A stretch of DNA of 64,000 bases from positions 62,001-126,000 of the forward strand of contig DAHUYB010000053.1 of assembly GCA_027315405.1 (NCBI GenBank), written 5' to 3'. This DNA comes from Gammaproteobacteria bacterium (lineage in GTDB: Bacteria > Pseudomonadota > Gammaproteobacteria > Natronospirales > REEB76). This document shows, in pieces, positions 17,216 through 26,247 of the stretch. Both the position numbers and the translations under genes were made by a program. The notes under the pieces are model-generated. The model was not told where the DNA came from. It searched no databases and saw only the letters and a program-made list of their open reading frames with translations. Numbering within the stretch: position 1 is the stretch's first letter; each line of letters starts with the position of its first letter.

Positions 17216-18752
17216 ACCCCGCGCCCTGACGCTGGGTGGCCGACCACTGAGCATCGCCGATGTGTGCGCGGTGGCAGGTGGTGCGCGCGTGAGCTTGAGC
17301 ACGGTGCCCGGATTTCGCCAGCGTATTGACGCCGGCGCGCGGATTCTTGCCGAGAATATCGCCGCCGGCCGGCCCATCTACGGCGTGAGCACCGGCTACG
17401 GCGATTCTTGCACCGTCAACATCCCGCCCCAGGTGTTGGATGAATTGCCGTTGCATCTTATCCATTATCACGGTTGTGGTCTGGGCCGATATTTTGACGA
17501 ACCCGCGGCGGCCGCCATCCTGGTGACGCGGTTGGCGTCATTAGTCGCTGGATTTTCCGGCGTGCGCTTCGAGGTCTTGCAGCAGCTGCACGCCTTGCTC
17601 CAGCACCGCATTATCCCCTTGGTCCCGGAGGAGGGATCGGTGGGCGCGAGTGGCGATCTCACACCGTTGTCCTACGTGGCGGCCGCGCTTATGGGCGAGC
17701 GCCAAGTGTATTTCCGCGGGCGGGTGTGCGCCGCCGCGGAAGCGCTCAAGGAATCCGGCCTCAAGCCGTTGACCTTCAAACCCAAGGAAGGCCTGGCGCT
17801 CATGAACGGCACTTCGGTGATGACCGCGCTTGCCTGTCTCGCTTGGGAGCGGGCCGAATACCTGACGCGCCTTGCAAGCCGCATCACCGCCATGGCGAGT
17901 TTCGCCATCGAAGGCAACCGTGAACATTTCGCGCCGGGGCTGTTCGCGGCCAAACCGCACCTGGGCCAACAGCGGGTGGCGGCATGGATTTACACCGATC
18001 TTGCCAGCGAGAGCCCGGAGCGCAATTCTGGTGTGCAGGATCGCTATTCCATCCGCTGCGCACCCCACGTGATCGGGGTACTCGCCGACGCGCTTGGCTG
18101 GATGCGACGCGACATCGAGACCGAACTCAACAGCGCCAACGACAATCCCATTATTGATCCGGACAGCGGCGCCATTTATCACGGCGGCCATTTCTACGGC
18201 GGCCATATCGCCTTTGTGGCCGACAGCCTGAAAACCGCGGTCGCCAATATCGCCGACTTGCTCGACCGGCAACTGGCGCTGTTGGTGGACAGCCGCTTCA
18301 ACAACGGCCTGCCGCGCAATCTTTCCGGCGCCGGCGGCGAACGCGCCCATCTCAATCACGGTTTCAAGGCGGTACAGATCGCGGTTTCCGCCTGGACCGC
18401 AGAGGCGCTCAAACTCACCATGCCGGCCAGTGTGTTCTCGCGCTCCACCGAATGCCATAACCAGGATAAGGTCAGCATGGGCACGATCGCCGCCCGCGAT
18501 GCCCTGCGGGTGCTGGAGCTCACCGAACAAGTGGCGGCCGCGTGTCTCGCTGCGGTTTGCCAAGCCATTGAAATCCGTATGCGCACGCAATCGCTACTGA
18601 CTGGCCAGCCTGGCGAACCCATCCGGGTTACACAGCAAGATGTGCTCACACTGTGTCCGTTCGTGGATGAAGACCGGCCGCTGGAAGGCGAGCTGCGCAG
18701 TTTGTGTGCAGCCATTCAGCAGCGTCGCTGGCGACTGTATACCGAGCCATGA
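17187..18752 (+). CDS. Aromatic amino acid ammonia-lyase (HAL/PAL/TAL family)
   Basis: This 521-aa enzyme has the MIO cofactor triad Ala154-Ser155-Gly156 in SVGASGDLTP, the YGVSTGYGD loop (about 65-73) and SANDNPIID. The residue in the position of the Pseudomonas HAL Glu414 (QEDHVSM) is Gln here (NQDKVSMG, about 425-432), as in phenylalanine and tyrosine lyases. Tyr94-His95 occupies the first substrate-specificity loop. I therefore predict that it deaminates tyrosine or phenylalanine to 4-coumarate or cinnamate for the ligase, as a tyrosine lyase does in flexirubin synthesis. The ATG at 17187 is the first that leaves all family motifs intact. Histidine as substrate cannot be fully excluded. 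Confidence 0.85.
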   Translation: MDKVRKHSPKPRALTLGGRPLSIADVCAVAGGARVSLSTVPGFRQRIDAGARILAENIAAGRPIYGVSTGYGDSCTVNIPPQVLDELPLHLIHYHGCGLGRYFDEPAAAAILVTRLASLVAGFSGVRFEVLQQLHALLQHRIIPLVPEEGSVGASGDLTPLSYVAAALMGERQVYFRGRVCAAAEALKESGLKPLTFKPKEGLALMNGTSVMTALACLAWERAEYLTRLASRITAMASFAIEGNREHFAPGLFAAKPHLGQQRVAAWIYTDLASESPERNSGVQDRYSIRCAPHVIGVLADALGWMRRDIETELNSANDNPIIDPDSGAIYHGGHFYGGHIAFVADSLKTAVANIADLLDRQLALLVDSRFNNGLPRNLSGAGGERAHLNHGFKAVQIAVSAWTAEALKLTMPASVFSRSTECHNQDKVSMGTIAARDALRVLELTEQVAAACLAAVCQAIEIRMRTQSLLTGQPGEPIRVTQQDVLTLCPFVDEDRPLEGELRSLCAAIQQRRWRLYTEP

Positions 18753-19171
18753 TAAAAAAATCACTGCTGTGCGCCGAAGTGGAAATGGAAGTGCCGTTTC
18801 AGGACGTGGACGCCATGCAAGTGGTCTGGCACGGCAATTATTTCCGCTATTTCGAGGCGGCTCGCAGCAAGCTGCTGCGCATGATTAATTATGATTATGC
18901 CGAGATGCGTGCTTCGAATTATATGTGGCCAATTATTGAGACCCGGGTGCGTTTTGTGAAGGCAGTGCGTTATCGTCAATTAATTATGGTCGGCGCGGCC
19001 CTCATGGAATGGGAAAACCGCCTGAAAATTGATTACCTGATCCGCGATTTGCATAGCGGCGCGCGTCTCACCACCGGCACCACTGTCCAGTGCGCGGTGG
19101 ATGTCCGCAACAACGAACTGCAACTGGTCAGTCCACCCATACTCCTGGAACGCCTAAAGGCGCATTTATGA
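18749..19171 (+). CDS. apeK: 4-hydroxybenzoyl-CoA-type thioesterase (ApeK-like)
   Basis: This 140-aa hotdog thioesterase has the N-terminal catalytic segment DVDAMQVVWHGNYFRYFEAAR (the 4HBT/YbgC Asp and His-Gly-Asn), in which Asp sits about residue 18 and the HGN near 30. It probably hydrolyses acyl-ACP or acyl-CoA intermediates, releasing a product or removing stalled chains. It overlaps the ammonia-lyase stop by 4 bases (ATGA) and the LolA-like gene by 4 bases. The length and motifs are those of ApeK homologues. Confidence 0.8.
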   Translation: MIKKSLLCAEVEMEVPFQDVDAMQVVWHGNYFRYFEAARSKLLRMINYDYAEMRASNYMWPIIETRVRFVKAVRYRQLIMVGAALMEWENRLKIDYLIRDLHSGARLTTGTTVQCAVDVRNNELQLVSPPILLERLKAHL

Positions 19172-19758
19172 TTTCCATGAAATCCATGGCTACCCAACTA
19201 TTCTGTGCACTGCTATTGATTGCCAGCGTACCTTCGGCGGTGGCCGGCGCCGCGGCTGTGCCTCTGCCTACGCCGCCAAAATCCTTCAGCGCGCGCTTCG
19301 TCGAGACCCGTACCCTGCCCGGCTTCAATCAGCCACTGGTCTCACGTGGGCAGGTGGCTTTCAGCCGCGTGCGCGGCGTTCTCTGGGAGGTAACTGCGCC
19401 CTATCACTATGTGTTCAAAATGGGCCCCTCCGGTGTAGAGGAGCAGCTGCCCGATGGCTCTGTGCGGCGTCTGGACGCGGAACACGCGCCCTGGCTCGCG
19501 GTGGTGAGGCACATCTTCATCAGCGCCCTGACAGGCGACACTTCGGATCTGGAACATTATTTTGATGTGCGGATCACGGCGCTCAAGGTCGGCCGGCGTA
19601 TCGAACTCAGTCCCAAACCCGGACCCATGGCCAAGGCCATCAAGCACATTAGCGTCATCGAAGCAGGTACCCCCCAATTTCTGCGTATTGACGAAACTTC
19701 CGGCGGCCGGATAGATATCCACTTCCTTGACGCGCAAGTCACTGCGGAGGCGCCGTGA
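19168..19758 (+). CDS. apeL: LolA-like periplasmic lipoprotein carrier (ApeL-like)
   Basis: This 196-aa exported protein begins with a signal peptide (MISMKSMATQLFCALLLIAS, cleavage near VAGAAA at about residue 27). The mature part has the beta-rich FSARFVETRTLPGFNQPLVSRG pattern, followed by GVLWEVTAPYHYVFKMGP, which resembles LolA/DUF1571 carriers. It probably shuttles the hydrophobic pigment across the periplasm to the outer membrane in concert with the MMPL protein and the lipoprotein downstream. It starts at an ATGA overlap and ends with a GTGA overlap. Confidence 0.8.
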   Translation: MISMKSMATQLFCALLLIASVPSAVAGAAAVPLPTPPKSFSARFVETRTLPGFNQPLVSRGQVAFSRVRGVLWEVTAPYHYVFKMGPSGVEEQLPDGSVRRLDAEHAPWLAVVRHIFISALTGDTSDLEHYFDVRITALKVGRRIELSPKPGPMAKAIKHISVIEAGTPQFLRIDETSGGRIDIHFLDAQVTAEAP

Positions 19759-22067
19759 GTGTACGGGTCACGGCACTCATAAAACCGCTGATCTGGATTG
19801 TTGCGCTGACACTGCTGTGCGGGATTGCCGCCATGCGGCTCGATTTACGCGCACCGGTGGATACCAATCTGCTGGATCTGTTACCGGCAACACAACAATC
19901 GCCGCTCCTGGACGCGGCTACGGAGCGTACCCAGACGGCATTCTTGCGCGATTTGTTGCTGGTAGTAAGTGCGACGGATTATGCACAAGCGCATCAGGGT
20001 GCCGAGGCCGCCAAAATCGCGCTCACGGCCGCCGGTTTGCCGTTGGCGGATCCCGCCCAAAGCGCTCAAGCTTTACTCGGTCTCTATCGCCAATACCATT
20101 ATGGTTTCCTAACCGCTGCGGATCAGCAGCAACTCCATAAAGATCCGATCAGCACCTTCACCAATGACGTGGCCGGTGAGTTTGCCAATCCTGCCGGCAT
20201 GGCGGGTGTATTTGGCACCGATCCCGGCGGTTATCTAGGCCGCTATCTCATGGACCTGCCGCAACCTTATCCAAACTTCACGCCTGACGGTGCGTTCATG
20301 TCGGCGCAGCGCGACGGCCAAAGCTATTTGCTGCTGCGCGCCAGCTTGCCGGAAGCGGCCCTGGGGGAGCCAGGGGCCACGCATGCAGCGCGCGCGGTGG
20401 CGGCGGTGCGCAGCGCGGTCAAAGCCCAATGCCCGAATTGCAAGCTGCTGGCCACCGGCGCCGCACTGTTCTCGGCCGCGGCCCAGAGCGAAGCACGCCA
20501 GGAAGTATTTTGGCTGACGGCGGCATCCATGCTATTCATCGCGCTGTTGCTGCTATTGGCGTTCCGCAGTCTGCAACCTTTGATTCTGGGTTTGCTGTCC
20601 GTGGGCGCTGGCGTGCTGGCAGGCGCCGCTGCGGTGGTCATCTGTTTCAGGTCGGTGCACATTCTCACATTGGTGTGTGGCACCACGCTGCTGGGGATCG
20701 CCATTGATTATGCCTTCCTGTATTTTGCCGAGCACTGGTTCGGCGAAGGCCCGGCGGAACGCACGCTCAATTCAGTACTGCCGGGCTTGACCATGGGACT
20801 CATTACCGGCGTGATTGCTTTCGCATTCCTGCTGTTGGCCGGTTTTCCGGCGCTCACCCAGATCGCTATCTTCTCAGTCGTGGGGCTGATCCTATCCTAT
20901 GCCACGGTACTGCTGGTGTTTCCACTGCTGCTGCGCCGGCGGCCGGCGCTCCGGTTCGCCCATTTGCTGCAATGCCCGCAACGGCTGTTGCTGTTGGCGT
21001 GCAAGCCCAGTCGCTGGCGGCAAATTGTGCCGCTGACAGTGCTTTTGTTAGCCATCCCCGGATGGTTGCAATTGCACACCAGCGACGACGTGCGTGACTT
21101 GCAGAATTTCCCCAAGCCCCTGCTCAACGTCGATCAGGATGTTCACCGATTGCTGGGACAGATAGCGCCGTTGGGATTTTTTCTGATTGCAGGCGGGAAT
21201 ATTCAACAAGCCTTGCAGCGAGAAGAAATCTTGTTCAAAGTCACCGGCGCCGAATTTCCCGACGCGACCGTGTTGGGACTGTCGCGCTTTGTGCCTTCCG
21301 AAGCGAGACAGCAGATGGACCTGAAGACTTGGGCGACGATCTATCGTGATCCCGCCGCGCTTAAGCGGGCATTTGCGCACATCGGTCTGCCTCCCGAATA
21401 CGTGAATACCCTGGAAACCGACTGGCATAACGATCCACATGCGCCACTGACACCGCATACGCTGTTAGCGGCGGAACCGGAATTGCGCCAGTTTGTGGTG
21501 CGCGCGGATGGCCAACTGGCGCTGATCGCCACCTTGATGGCGCCGCACACTACAGCTCGGGGATTGGAAAACGCCGCGGCGCAGGTGCCCGGCGTGAGTT
21601 TCGTGGCGCCGTTGCAGCGCCTCACCGGCATTTTCCGGCAGATACGCTGGCGCGCCACCTGGCTGGTGGTGGCGGGTTATGTGTTGATCTCGCTGCTGCT
21701 CATCTGGCGTTATGGGCGGCGCAATACCCTGCGAATGCTGTACCCGCCGCTGCTGTCCCTGGCGGTGACCTTGGGCGTGCTTGGCTGGCTGCAGGTGGCG
21801 GTGAATATTTTCGTGATTGTCGGCCTGATACTGGTGCTGGGAGTAGGCCGCGATTACACCGTGTTCCTGCGGGAAGGTGCCGGTTCCCGCTCCACCGCCC
21901 TGGGAGTGACGCTCGCGGCTCTGACCACTCTGTGTTCGTTTGGCCTGCTGGCCTTCAGCGCGATTCCCGCGCTGCACGCCTTTGGTCTGGCCACGCTCAT
22001 AGGCATCCTGGCGAGCTACCTGAGCGCGCCGCTTTCAATTGCACCGGACACACGGGAAACCACTTAA
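19755..22067 (+). CDS. apeM: MMPL/RND-family exporter (ApeM-like)
   Basis: The protein is 770 aa with a duplicated RND layout: helix 1 at residues 11-29, a large periplasmic loop, a bundle of helices from about 255 to 430, a second periplasmic loop, and a second bundle from about 635. The proton-relay aspartates expected in helices 4 and 10 are visible in GIAIDYAFLYF and GVGRDYTVF. It should export the polyene or its lipid form. The second loop contains DDVRDLQNFPKPLL. The start is a GTG overlapping the LolA-like stop (GTGA). Confidence 0.9.
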   Translation: MSVRVTALIKPLIWIVALTLLCGIAAMRLDLRAPVDTNLLDLLPATQQSPLLDAATERTQTAFLRDLLLVVSATDYAQAHQGAEAAKIALTAAGLPLADPAQSAQALLGLYRQYHYGFLTAADQQQLHKDPISTFTNDVAGEFANPAGMAGVFGTDPGGYLGRYLMDLPQPYPNFTPDGAFMSAQRDGQSYLLLRASLPEAALGEPGATHAARAVAAVRSAVKAQCPNCKLLATGAALFSAAAQSEARQEVFWLTAASMLFIALLLLLAFRSLQPLILGLLSVGAGVLAGAAAVVICFRSVHILTLVCGTTLLGIAIDYAFLYFAEHWFGEGPAERTLNSVLPGLTMGLITGVIAFAFLLLAGFPALTQIAIFSVVGLILSYATVLLVFPLLLRRRPALRFAHLLQCPQRLLLLACKPSRWRQIVPLTVLLLAIPGWLQLHTSDDVRDLQNFPKPLLNVDQDVHRLLGQIAPLGFFLIAGGNIQQALQREEILFKVTGAEFPDATVLGLSRFVPSEARQQMDLKTWATIYRDPAALKRAFAHIGLPPEYVNTLETDWHNDPHAPLTPHTLLAAEPELRQFVVRADGQLALIATLMAPHTTARGLENAAAQVPGVSFVAPLQRLTGIFRQIRWRATWLVVAGYVLISLLLIWRYGRRNTLRMLYPPLLSLAVTLGVLGWLQVAVNIFVIVGLILVLGVGRDYTVFLREGAGSRSTALGVTLAALTTLCSFGLLAFSAIPALHAFGLATLIGILASYLSAPLSIAPDTRETT

Positions 22068-22069
22068 AC

Positions 22070-22651
22070 ATGAAGGCGAAGTTCACAGGTTTGGCATTGA
22101 TCTTGCTGTTCATGGCCGGTTGCGCCAGTGTGCCTCCAGTCAACTGTGTGGCCCTCGGTCGCGACAGCCACGTCTGTCTACTGCCGCCAGCGCAGCTTCC
22201 GGCCTTGGACGGCGTCCACATGATCACCGTTGACCACAACGGTAAACGGCAGATGTTCATCGGCCAGTTGCATATCGATTCACAGGTAATCCGGCTGGCG
22301 GGCAGCAGCCTGTTTGGTCCCAGTCTGTTCACGGTCAGCTATGATGGCGACAATCTGCGCAGCGCACCTGCCGATGGGCGGCAGCGTGCCGATCTGCTGA
22401 TCGCGATGCTGGAAATGGTCGCGGCCGGCCAGCGGACATTACAACCGGCATTACAGGGTTTGACGCTCACACAAACAACAACCACTGACGGCAAGCGATT
22501 GCGGGAGTTTTTCCAGCGGGGTCATCTGGTCGTCCGTATCGAGATGAGCGCCGCGCCGCTAACGCAGGCCGTCATCCGCTTCGACATTCCGTCGGCAAAT
22601 TTGTCGGTGTTGATGCAACCTCTAGCCGGCCAAGCAGCGTTGCAACCCTGA
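22070..22651 (+). CDS. apeN: DUF3261-type outer-membrane lipoprotein (ApeN-like)
   Basis: This 193-aa precursor has a lipobox LFMAGC (Cys18) and no Asp at +2, so outer-membrane sorting is expected. The rest is a compact beta-rich domain with two Cys (26 and 36), in line with the DUF3261 proteins that accompany LolA-like and MMPL genes in aryl polyene clusters. It probably acts with them as a LolB-like acceptor of the exported pigment. It starts two bases after the exporter stop and shares one base with the start of the ketosynthase gene. Confidence 0.8.
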   Translation: MKAKFTGLALILLFMAGCASVPPVNCVALGRDSHVCLLPPAQLPALDGVHMITVDHNGKRQMFIGQLHIDSQVIRLAGSSLFGPSLFTVSYDGDNLRSAPADGRQRADLLIAMLEMVAAGQRTLQPALQGLTLTQTTTTDGKRLREFFQRGHLVVRIEMSAAPLTQAVIRFDIPSANLSVLMQPLAGQAALQP

Positions 22652-23826
22652 TGCGCACCTATCTGCACGCGCTCGGTCTCATCAATGCGCTGGGTAGCGG
22701 CGCGCAGAAGGTTCGTGCTGGCCTGTATCTGAATTCCTCCGGCGGTATTGTGGCGTGCGACGAGCTGCTGCCGGGGCGCAGGCTGCGGGTCGCGGCGGTT
22801 CAGGAGGAGTTGCCGGCTATCCCGCCGACATACGCCAATTACAATAGCCGCAATAACCGCCTGTTGCAGGCGGCCGTGGAACAGATTCGTCCGCAGATTA
22901 ACACGCTGCTAGATCGTTTCGGAGCGGCGCGTGTGGCTATCGTGCTCGGCACCAGTACCTCAGGCATTCTGGAGGGCGAACAGGCGGTGCGCGTGCGCAA
23001 TCAAACCGGCGTATTCCCGCGCGCGTTTGATTATCGGCAGCAGGAGATCAGCAGTCCCTCGGAATATCTTCAGCGCGCGCTCGCAATCACCGGCCCGAGC
23101 TGGACGGTTTCAACCGCCTGCACCTCCAGCGCCAAGGCGTTCGCCTCTGCGCGCCGCTTGCTGCACCTGAACGTGTGTGACGCGGTCCTTGTGGGCGGCG
23201 TGGATTCCCTGTGCCAGCTCACGCTCAATGGTTTTACGGCACTGGAATCGATGGCACGCGATGTGTGCAATCCCATGAGCCGTAACCGTGACGGCATCAC
23301 CCTGGGGGAAGGTGCGGCGCTGTTCATTATGTCGCGGGAGCCGGGGCCGGTGTGCCTGCTGGGTGTTGGGGAATCCTCCGACGCCTATCACATCTCCGGG
23401 CCGGACCCGGAAGGCCGGGGCGCGGAAATCGCCATGCGCGCTGCGCTCACGGATGCGGAGCTTGATGCCGGTGCGGTGAATTACCTCAACCTGCACGGTA
23501 CCGGCACGATTCAAAACGATTTCATGGAAAGCCATGCCGTGGCGCGAGTGTTCGGTTTGGAGTTGCCCTGCAGCTCCACCAAGCCGCTGGTGGGCCACAT
23601 GTTGGGCGCCGCCGGCGCCACCGAGATGGCCTTTTGTTGGCTGCTGCTGACCAACAATGCGGCCCGCACACGTTTGCCGCCACATGTCTGGGATGGTGAG
23701 CGGGATCCCGCACTTGCTCCGCTCAGTCTGTGCAGGCAGGATGATACGCCGCGCGATTGCCATGTCGTGGCGAGCAATTCCTTCGCCTTCGGTGGCAGCA
23801 ACACCACATTGATATTGGGGACTTGA
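22651..23826 (+). CDS. apeO: Beta-ketoacyl-ACP synthase (ApeO-like)
   Basis: This is a full 391-aa KAS I/II-type ketosynthase with the catalytic triad intact: Cys157 in STACTSSA, His282 in LHGTGT, His316 in GHMLGAAG, and a C-terminal NSFAFGGSN. It should perform decarboxylative condensation in polyene elongation, in a heterodimer with the chain-length factor at 9861. Its ATG shares one base with the upstream stop (TGATG). Confidence 0.9.
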   Translation: MRTYLHALGLINALGSGAQKVRAGLYLNSSGGIVACDELLPGRRLRVAAVQEELPAIPPTYANYNSRNNRLLQAAVEQIRPQINTLLDRFGAARVAIVLGTSTSGILEGEQAVRVRNQTGVFPRAFDYRQQEISSPSEYLQRALAITGPSWTVSTACTSSAKAFASARRLLHLNVCDAVLVGGVDSLCQLTLNGFTALESMARDVCNPMSRNRDGITLGEGAALFIMSREPGPVCLLGVGESSDAYHISGPDPEGRGAEIAMRAALTDAELDAGAVNYLNLHGTGTIQNDFMESHAVARVFGLELPCSSTKPLVGHMLGAAGATEMAFCWLLLTNNAARTRLPPHVWDGERDPALAPLSLCRQDDTPRDCHVVASNSFAFGGSNTTLILGT

Positions 23827-23829
23827 AGC

Positions 23830-24276
23830 ATGGAGGGGTCATTGCCAGCGGTCGCAGAATTGCTGCCCCTTAGCGGCAGCGCCATTCTGGTGGACAAGAT
23901 ACTGGCGGAAACCGCTGAGGGTGTGATTGCCGCGGCCCGCATGCTCCGCGCACACCCGTTTTTCTCCGCGGAACAATCCGGCGTACCCAGTTGGGTCGGC
24001 ATTGAATTGATGGCCCAGACCATCGGTCTGCACGCGGGTCTGGAGGCGCGCCGGGAAAACCGGTCGCCGCAGGTAGGTTATCTCTTGGGCACGCGCCGCT
24101 ATGCGCCCGTGGTGCCGTGTTTTCCAGAGGGTTCGCTGCTGGAGATACACGCCCAACGGTTGTACCTGGATGCTTCCGGTCTGGGAGCCTACGAGTGCAG
24201 CATTGTCAGCGCCGGCGAAGTGCTGGTGAAGGCCATCGTCACCGTGTTTCAGACCGAGGGAGGAGTGAGCCGGTGA
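23830..24276 (+). CDS. apeP: Hotdog dehydratase subunit (ApeP-like)
   Basis: This 148-aa protein of the FabA/FabZ-like hotdog family contains the GIELMAQTIGLHAG helix, in which the Glu lies at the family catalytic position, and a preceding AHPFF histidine. It lacks the canonical HFPGxP loop that its predicted partner at 15135 possesses, so the two probably make one composite or heterodimeric dehydratase. It starts 3 bases after the ketosynthase gene and overlaps the reductase gene by 4 bases (GTGA). Confidence 0.8.
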   Translation: MEGSLPAVAELLPLSGSAILVDKILAETAEGVIAAARMLRAHPFFSAEQSGVPSWVGIELMAQTIGLHAGLEARRENRSPQVGYLLGTRRYAPVVPCFPEGSLLEIHAQRLYLDASGLGAYECSIVSAGEVLVKAIVTVFQTEGGVSR

Positions 24277-25004
24277 GTACCGCCAAACGGGTTCTGGTGA
24301 CCGGCGCGAGCCGCGGCATCGGCCGGGCCATCGCTCTGGAGCTGGCGAAAGCCGGCTTCGCCGTTACCGTGCATTGCCACCGCAGTTTGGAAAAGGCCGA
24401 AGCCGTCGCCGCGCAGATACGCGACCTCGGTGGCAATGCCACTATCCTGGCTTTCGATATCGCGGATCGCGCTCAAGCGGGCCTGGCGCTGGAAAAGGAT
24501 ATGACCGCTCATGGTGCTTATTGGGGCGCGGTGTGTAATGCCGGTATCGCCGCCGACAATGTGTTTCCGGCCATGTCGCCGGAAGACTGGGGGCGCGTCA
24601 TTAACACCAACCTAGGCGGCTTTTACAATGTGTTGCGGCCACTCACCATGCCCATGGTGCGCATGCGCCAGGGCGGGCGCATTGTTACGCTCGCATCCCT
24701 GTCTGGCATTATGGGCAACCGCGGGCAGGTAAATTACAGCGCTGCTAAGGCTGGAATCATCGGTGCCAGCAAAGCCCTGGCGGTGGAGCTGGCCAGCCGT
24801 TATATCACCGTGAACTGTGTGGCCCCGGGCCTGATCGAGACCGATATGCTTGACGGTGTACCGCTGGAAGAGATGCTCAAACAGATTCCCATGGGGCGCA
24901 TGGGCAAACCCGAGGAAGTGGCGGCACTGGTCGGGTTCCTATTTTCCGAGGGTGCTGCGTACATCACCCGCCAGGTATTTTCCGTCAATGGGGGCATACT
25001 GTGA
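24273..25004 (+). CDS. apeQ: 3-oxoacyl-ACP reductase, FabG-like (ApeQ-like)
   Basis: This 243-aa short-chain dehydrogenase has the NADP-binding TGASRGIG motif (about residues 10-17), CNAGIAADN, the catalytic Ser in LASLSG and YSAAKAG (Tyr-x3-Lys, about 151-155), and a C-terminal FSVNGGIL like FabG. It should reduce the beta-keto group in each polyene extension cycle. The GTG start at 24273 overlaps the upstream stop; an earlier in-frame start would only run through the dehydratase gene. The end overlaps the next ketosynthase by 4 bases (GTGA). Confidence 0.9.
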   Translation: MSTAKRVLVTGASRGIGRAIALELAKAGFAVTVHCHRSLEKAEAVAAQIRDLGGNATILAFDIADRAQAGLALEKDMTAHGAYWGAVCNAGIAADNVFPAMSPEDWGRVINTNLGGFYNVLRPLTMPMVRMRQGGRIVTLASLSGIMGNRGQVNYSAAKAGIIGASKALAVELASRYITVNCVAPGLIETDMLDGVPLEEMLKQIPMGRMGKPEEVAALVGFLFSEGAAYITRQVFSVNGGIL

Positions 25005-26224
25005 CGTGTCGCGTAGTGGTGACCGGCATGGGCGGGTTGACGGCACTCGGGCACGACTGGAAAACCATCGGCGCCAACTTGCGCGCGCACCGTTCCGGTG
25101 TGCAACACATGCAAGACTGGGATCGCTACGAGGATCTCAATACCCGCCTGGCCGCCCCGGTTGCCGCCTTTGAACTACCACCGCATTACAACCGCAAAAC
25201 GATGCGCAGCATGGGGCCGGTGGCGCTAATGTCCACCCGTGCCACGGAACTGGCGCTGGAAGACGCGGGCCTGCTCAATCATCCGGTGCTCAAGTCCGGT
25301 CAGACCGGCATCGCCTATGGCGCATGCTCTGGCAGCGCGGCAGCGGTGGTGGCGTTCGGCCGCATGGCTACTACCGGCAAAGTGCATGGCATCACTTCCA
25401 GCACCTATGTGCAGATGATGAGCCACACCGGCGCAGTGAATATCAGTCTGTTTTTCGGCATCACCGGTCGCATTATCCCATCCAGCAGCGCCTGCACTTC
25501 CGGTAGCCAGGGCATTGGTTTTGGATATGAGGCTATTAAACATGGTCAACAGACGGTGATGATCGCCGGCGGCGCCGAGGAGTTGAGCATTGGGCCATCC
25601 GCCGTGTTTGATACGTTGTTCGCCACCAGTACCCGCAACCATGCACCGCATACAACACCCCGACCCTTCGACCGCGACCGCGATGGGCTGGTGGTGGGCG
25701 AGGGTGCCGCCACCCTGATCCTCGAGGAACGGGAACATGCCCGGCAGCGTGGCGCGCGCATCTACGCGGAAGTAATCGGTTTTGGCTGCAATACCGACGC
25801 ATCCCACATCACTCAGCCACAGGCGGAGACCATGGCCATTGTAATGCGGCTGGCTTTGCAAGACGCAAGCTTGCCACCGGCGGCTATCGGTTACGTCAAC
25901 GCTCACGGCACCGCCACGGATCGCGGTGATATCGCCGAGTCCTTCGCGACTCGCGAGGTGTTCGGCGAGTCCATTCCCATCAGCTCACTCAAGAGTTATT
26001 TTGGTCACGCGCTGGGCGCCTGCGGATCCCTGGAAGCATGGCTCAGCATCGAGATGATGCGGGATAACTGGTTTGCCCCCACCATCAACCTGGATAATTT
26101 GGATCCGGCCTGCGCCCAACTCGATTACCTGACCGGCAACGGGCGCAGCTTTGAGGTGCAACATGTCATGAGCAACAACTTCGCCTTCGGCGGCATCAAT
26201 ACCAGCCTGATCTTCAAACGCTGA
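25001..26224 (+). CDS. apeR: Beta-ketoacyl-ACP synthase (ApeR-like)
   Basis: This 407-aa KAS II-type ketosynthase has Cys165 in SSACTSGSQG, His in VNAHGTATDRGD (about residue 304) and His in YFGHALGACG (about 334). It is a second complete condensing enzyme, distinct from the one at 22651. In the Ape system such an enzyme probably handles the first condensation with the aryl starter. The GTG start overlaps the reductase stop (GTGA). It is the last member of the tight aryl polyene chain; 23 bases separate it from darA. Confidence 0.9.
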   Translation: MTCRVVVTGMGGLTALGHDWKTIGANLRAHRSGVQHMQDWDRYEDLNTRLAAPVAAFELPPHYNRKTMRSMGPVALMSTRATELALEDAGLLNHPVLKSGQTGIAYGACSGSAAAVVAFGRMATTGKVHGITSSTYVQMMSHTGAVNISLFFGITGRIIPSSSACTSGSQGIGFGYEAIKHGQQTVMIAGGAEELSIGPSAVFDTLFATSTRNHAPHTTPRPFDRDRDGLVVGEGAATLILEEREHARQRGARIYAEVIGFGCNTDASHITQPQAETMAIVMRLALQDASLPPAAIGYVNAHGTATDRGDIAESFATREVFGESIPISSLKSYFGHALGACGSLEAWLSIEMMRDNWFAPTINLDNLDPACAQLDYLTGNGRSFEVQHVMSNNFAFGGINTSLIFKR

Positions 26225-26247
26225 CATAACAAGTACCAGGGGTCGGC

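Noticed and set aside
17541-18590. Minus-strand open frame of 349 codons
   Set aside because: It is the shadow of the ammonia-lyase gene, whose MIO motif and other residues are intact.
17187-18752. Histidine utilisation gene hutH
   Set aside because: There are no other hut genes near, the histidine-specific Glu is Gln here, and the gene is embedded by overlaps in the pigment operon.
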